DNA from: Variovorax sp. JS1663
GTDB taxonomy: Bacteria; Pseudomonadota; Gammaproteobacteria; Burkholderiales; Burkholderiaceae_C
Length of the DNA: 52,612 bases
Assembly (NCBI RefSeq): GCF_002157355.1
Contig: NZ_LYMK01000048.1
Location: 1-52,612 of the forward strand
Reading direction: 5' to 3'
The translations under genes were made by a program, and so were the position numbers. The notes under the pieces were generated by a model. That model was not told the origin of the DNA. It made no database searches and saw only the letters and a list, made by a program, of their open reading frames with translations. Below are positions 52,185-52,612 of the stretch, piece by piece. Position 1 is the first letter of the stretch; the number at the start of each line of letters is the position of its first letter.

Positions 52185-52612
52185 ATGCACAGGGAGATCA
52201 AGAACTTGAACAGGCACCTTCACCGTCTCGTCTTCAACGCCGCGCGCGGCATGCGCATGGTGGTCCACGAAGCCGCCATGAGCGCGGGCAAGGCCAGCGG
52301 GGCGACCTCGGTCGTGCTCGCGACGGCGCTGCTGGCCGCGGCACCCGGGGCCGCGCAGATCGTCGGAGCGCCCGGCGCCCCCCCGAACCTACGGCCCACG
52401 GTGCTGGTAACACCCAACGGTGTGCCGCTGGTGAACATCCAGACGCCCAGCGCCGCCGGCGTCTCGCGCAACCTCTACAACCAGTTCGACGTCCAGCCCA
52501 GGGGCGTCATCCTCAACAACTCGCGCACGAACGTGCAGTCGGGCATCGGCGGCTGGATAACCGCAAACCCCTATCTCGCGACAGGCCCGGCGCGTGTCAT
52601 CGTCAACGTGTC
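52185..52612 (+). CDS. Two-partner-secretion exoprotein (FhaB/hemagglutinin-like), cut by right edge
   Basis: The open frame runs off the right edge after about 142 codons. The extended signal peptide region (ESPR) is clear: LNRHLHRLVFNAARGMRMVV, followed by a signal peptide core (TSVVLATALLAAAPGAAQ). Then comes the TPS secretion domain (SRNLYNQFDVQPRGVILNNS, with the N-x-x-N type turn, and GGWITANPYL). Such proteins cross the outer membrane through a TpsB partner and act as adhesins or CdiA-type contact toxins. Two starts are possible: ATG 52185, or TTG 52206 directly at the ESPR after GGGAGA. The function depends on the missing C-terminus. Confidence 0.85.
   Translation, partial: MHREIKNLNRHLHRLVFNAARGMRMVVHEAAMSAGKASGATSVVLATALLAAAPGAAQIVGAPGAPPNLRPTVLVTPNGVPLVNIQTPSAAGVSRNLYNQFDVQPRGVILNNSRTNVQSGIGGWITANPYLATGPARVIVNV

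Overview
The window is high-GC, densely packed and proteobacterial. The gene families present suggest a member of the Burkholderiales, most likely a Comamonadaceae bacterium related to Variovorax: two TRAP transporters, a tandem glycine riboswitch ahead of gcvTHP, ETF-QO, EutBC, and an IclR-controlled protocatechuate/shikimate cluster. That placement is inference from gene content; no rRNA or marker comparison was possible. I saw no tRNA, rRNA, CRISPR array or intact insertion sequence. Both edges cut through large secreted proteins: an RTX-type lipase on the left (minus strand) and a two-partner-secretion exoprotein on the right (plus strand).

Layout. 1-3.6 kb: an RTX/lipase gene, an outer-membrane-type lipoprotein directly upstream in the same transcription unit, and a decayed fragment of a second RTX gene. 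3.7-6.3 kb: a YheO-type regulator, a phytase-like esterase, a fossil SDR C-terminus and a periplasmic FKBP isomerase. 6.4-10 kb: an ethanolamine permease with eutB and eutC behind a good sigma-54-type promoter. 10-15.3 kb: an AhpD-like protein, then an envelope-remodelling block (EptA-type phosphoethanolamine transferase, PAP2 phosphatase, OmpR-type regulator and sensor kinase) with matching 11-bp-period direct repeats. 15.4-19.4 kb: thioesterase, EamA transporter, SDR and ETF-QO. 19.4-24 kb: a DUF3455 lipoprotein, a DenD-like dehydrogenase and TRAP transporter 1. 24-25.8 kb: two poorly characterised genes.

25.8-30.5 kb: tandem glycine riboswitch and gcvT-gcvH-gcvP. 30.6-34.5 kb: an ECF42-type cluster, with four DGPF/YCII proteins (one a degenerate two-module fusion), a DoxX protein and the sigma factor, preceded by a sequence matching the ECF42 promoter signature. 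34.5-41.2 kb: assorted genes, including two MFS transporters, two LysR regulators and a 43-residue membrane peptide overlapping an MFS stop codon. 41.2-51.1 kb: a minus-strand catabolic operon that reads as a shikimate/dehydroshikimate uptake and degradation module (two shikimate dehydrogenase-like proteins, a dehydroshikimate dehydratase-like TIM barrel, a TRAP transporter, a Gfo/Idh/MocA oxidoreductase, PcaB, PcaC, PcaD), divergent from an IclR regulator. Protocatechuate 3,4-dioxygenase is not here.

The items I would look at first are the lipoprotein/RTX-lipase pair with its fossil paralogue, the shared direct repeats of the lipid A block, the ECF42 promoter with the fused DGPF protein, and the compact shikimate-to-beta-ketoadipate operon.
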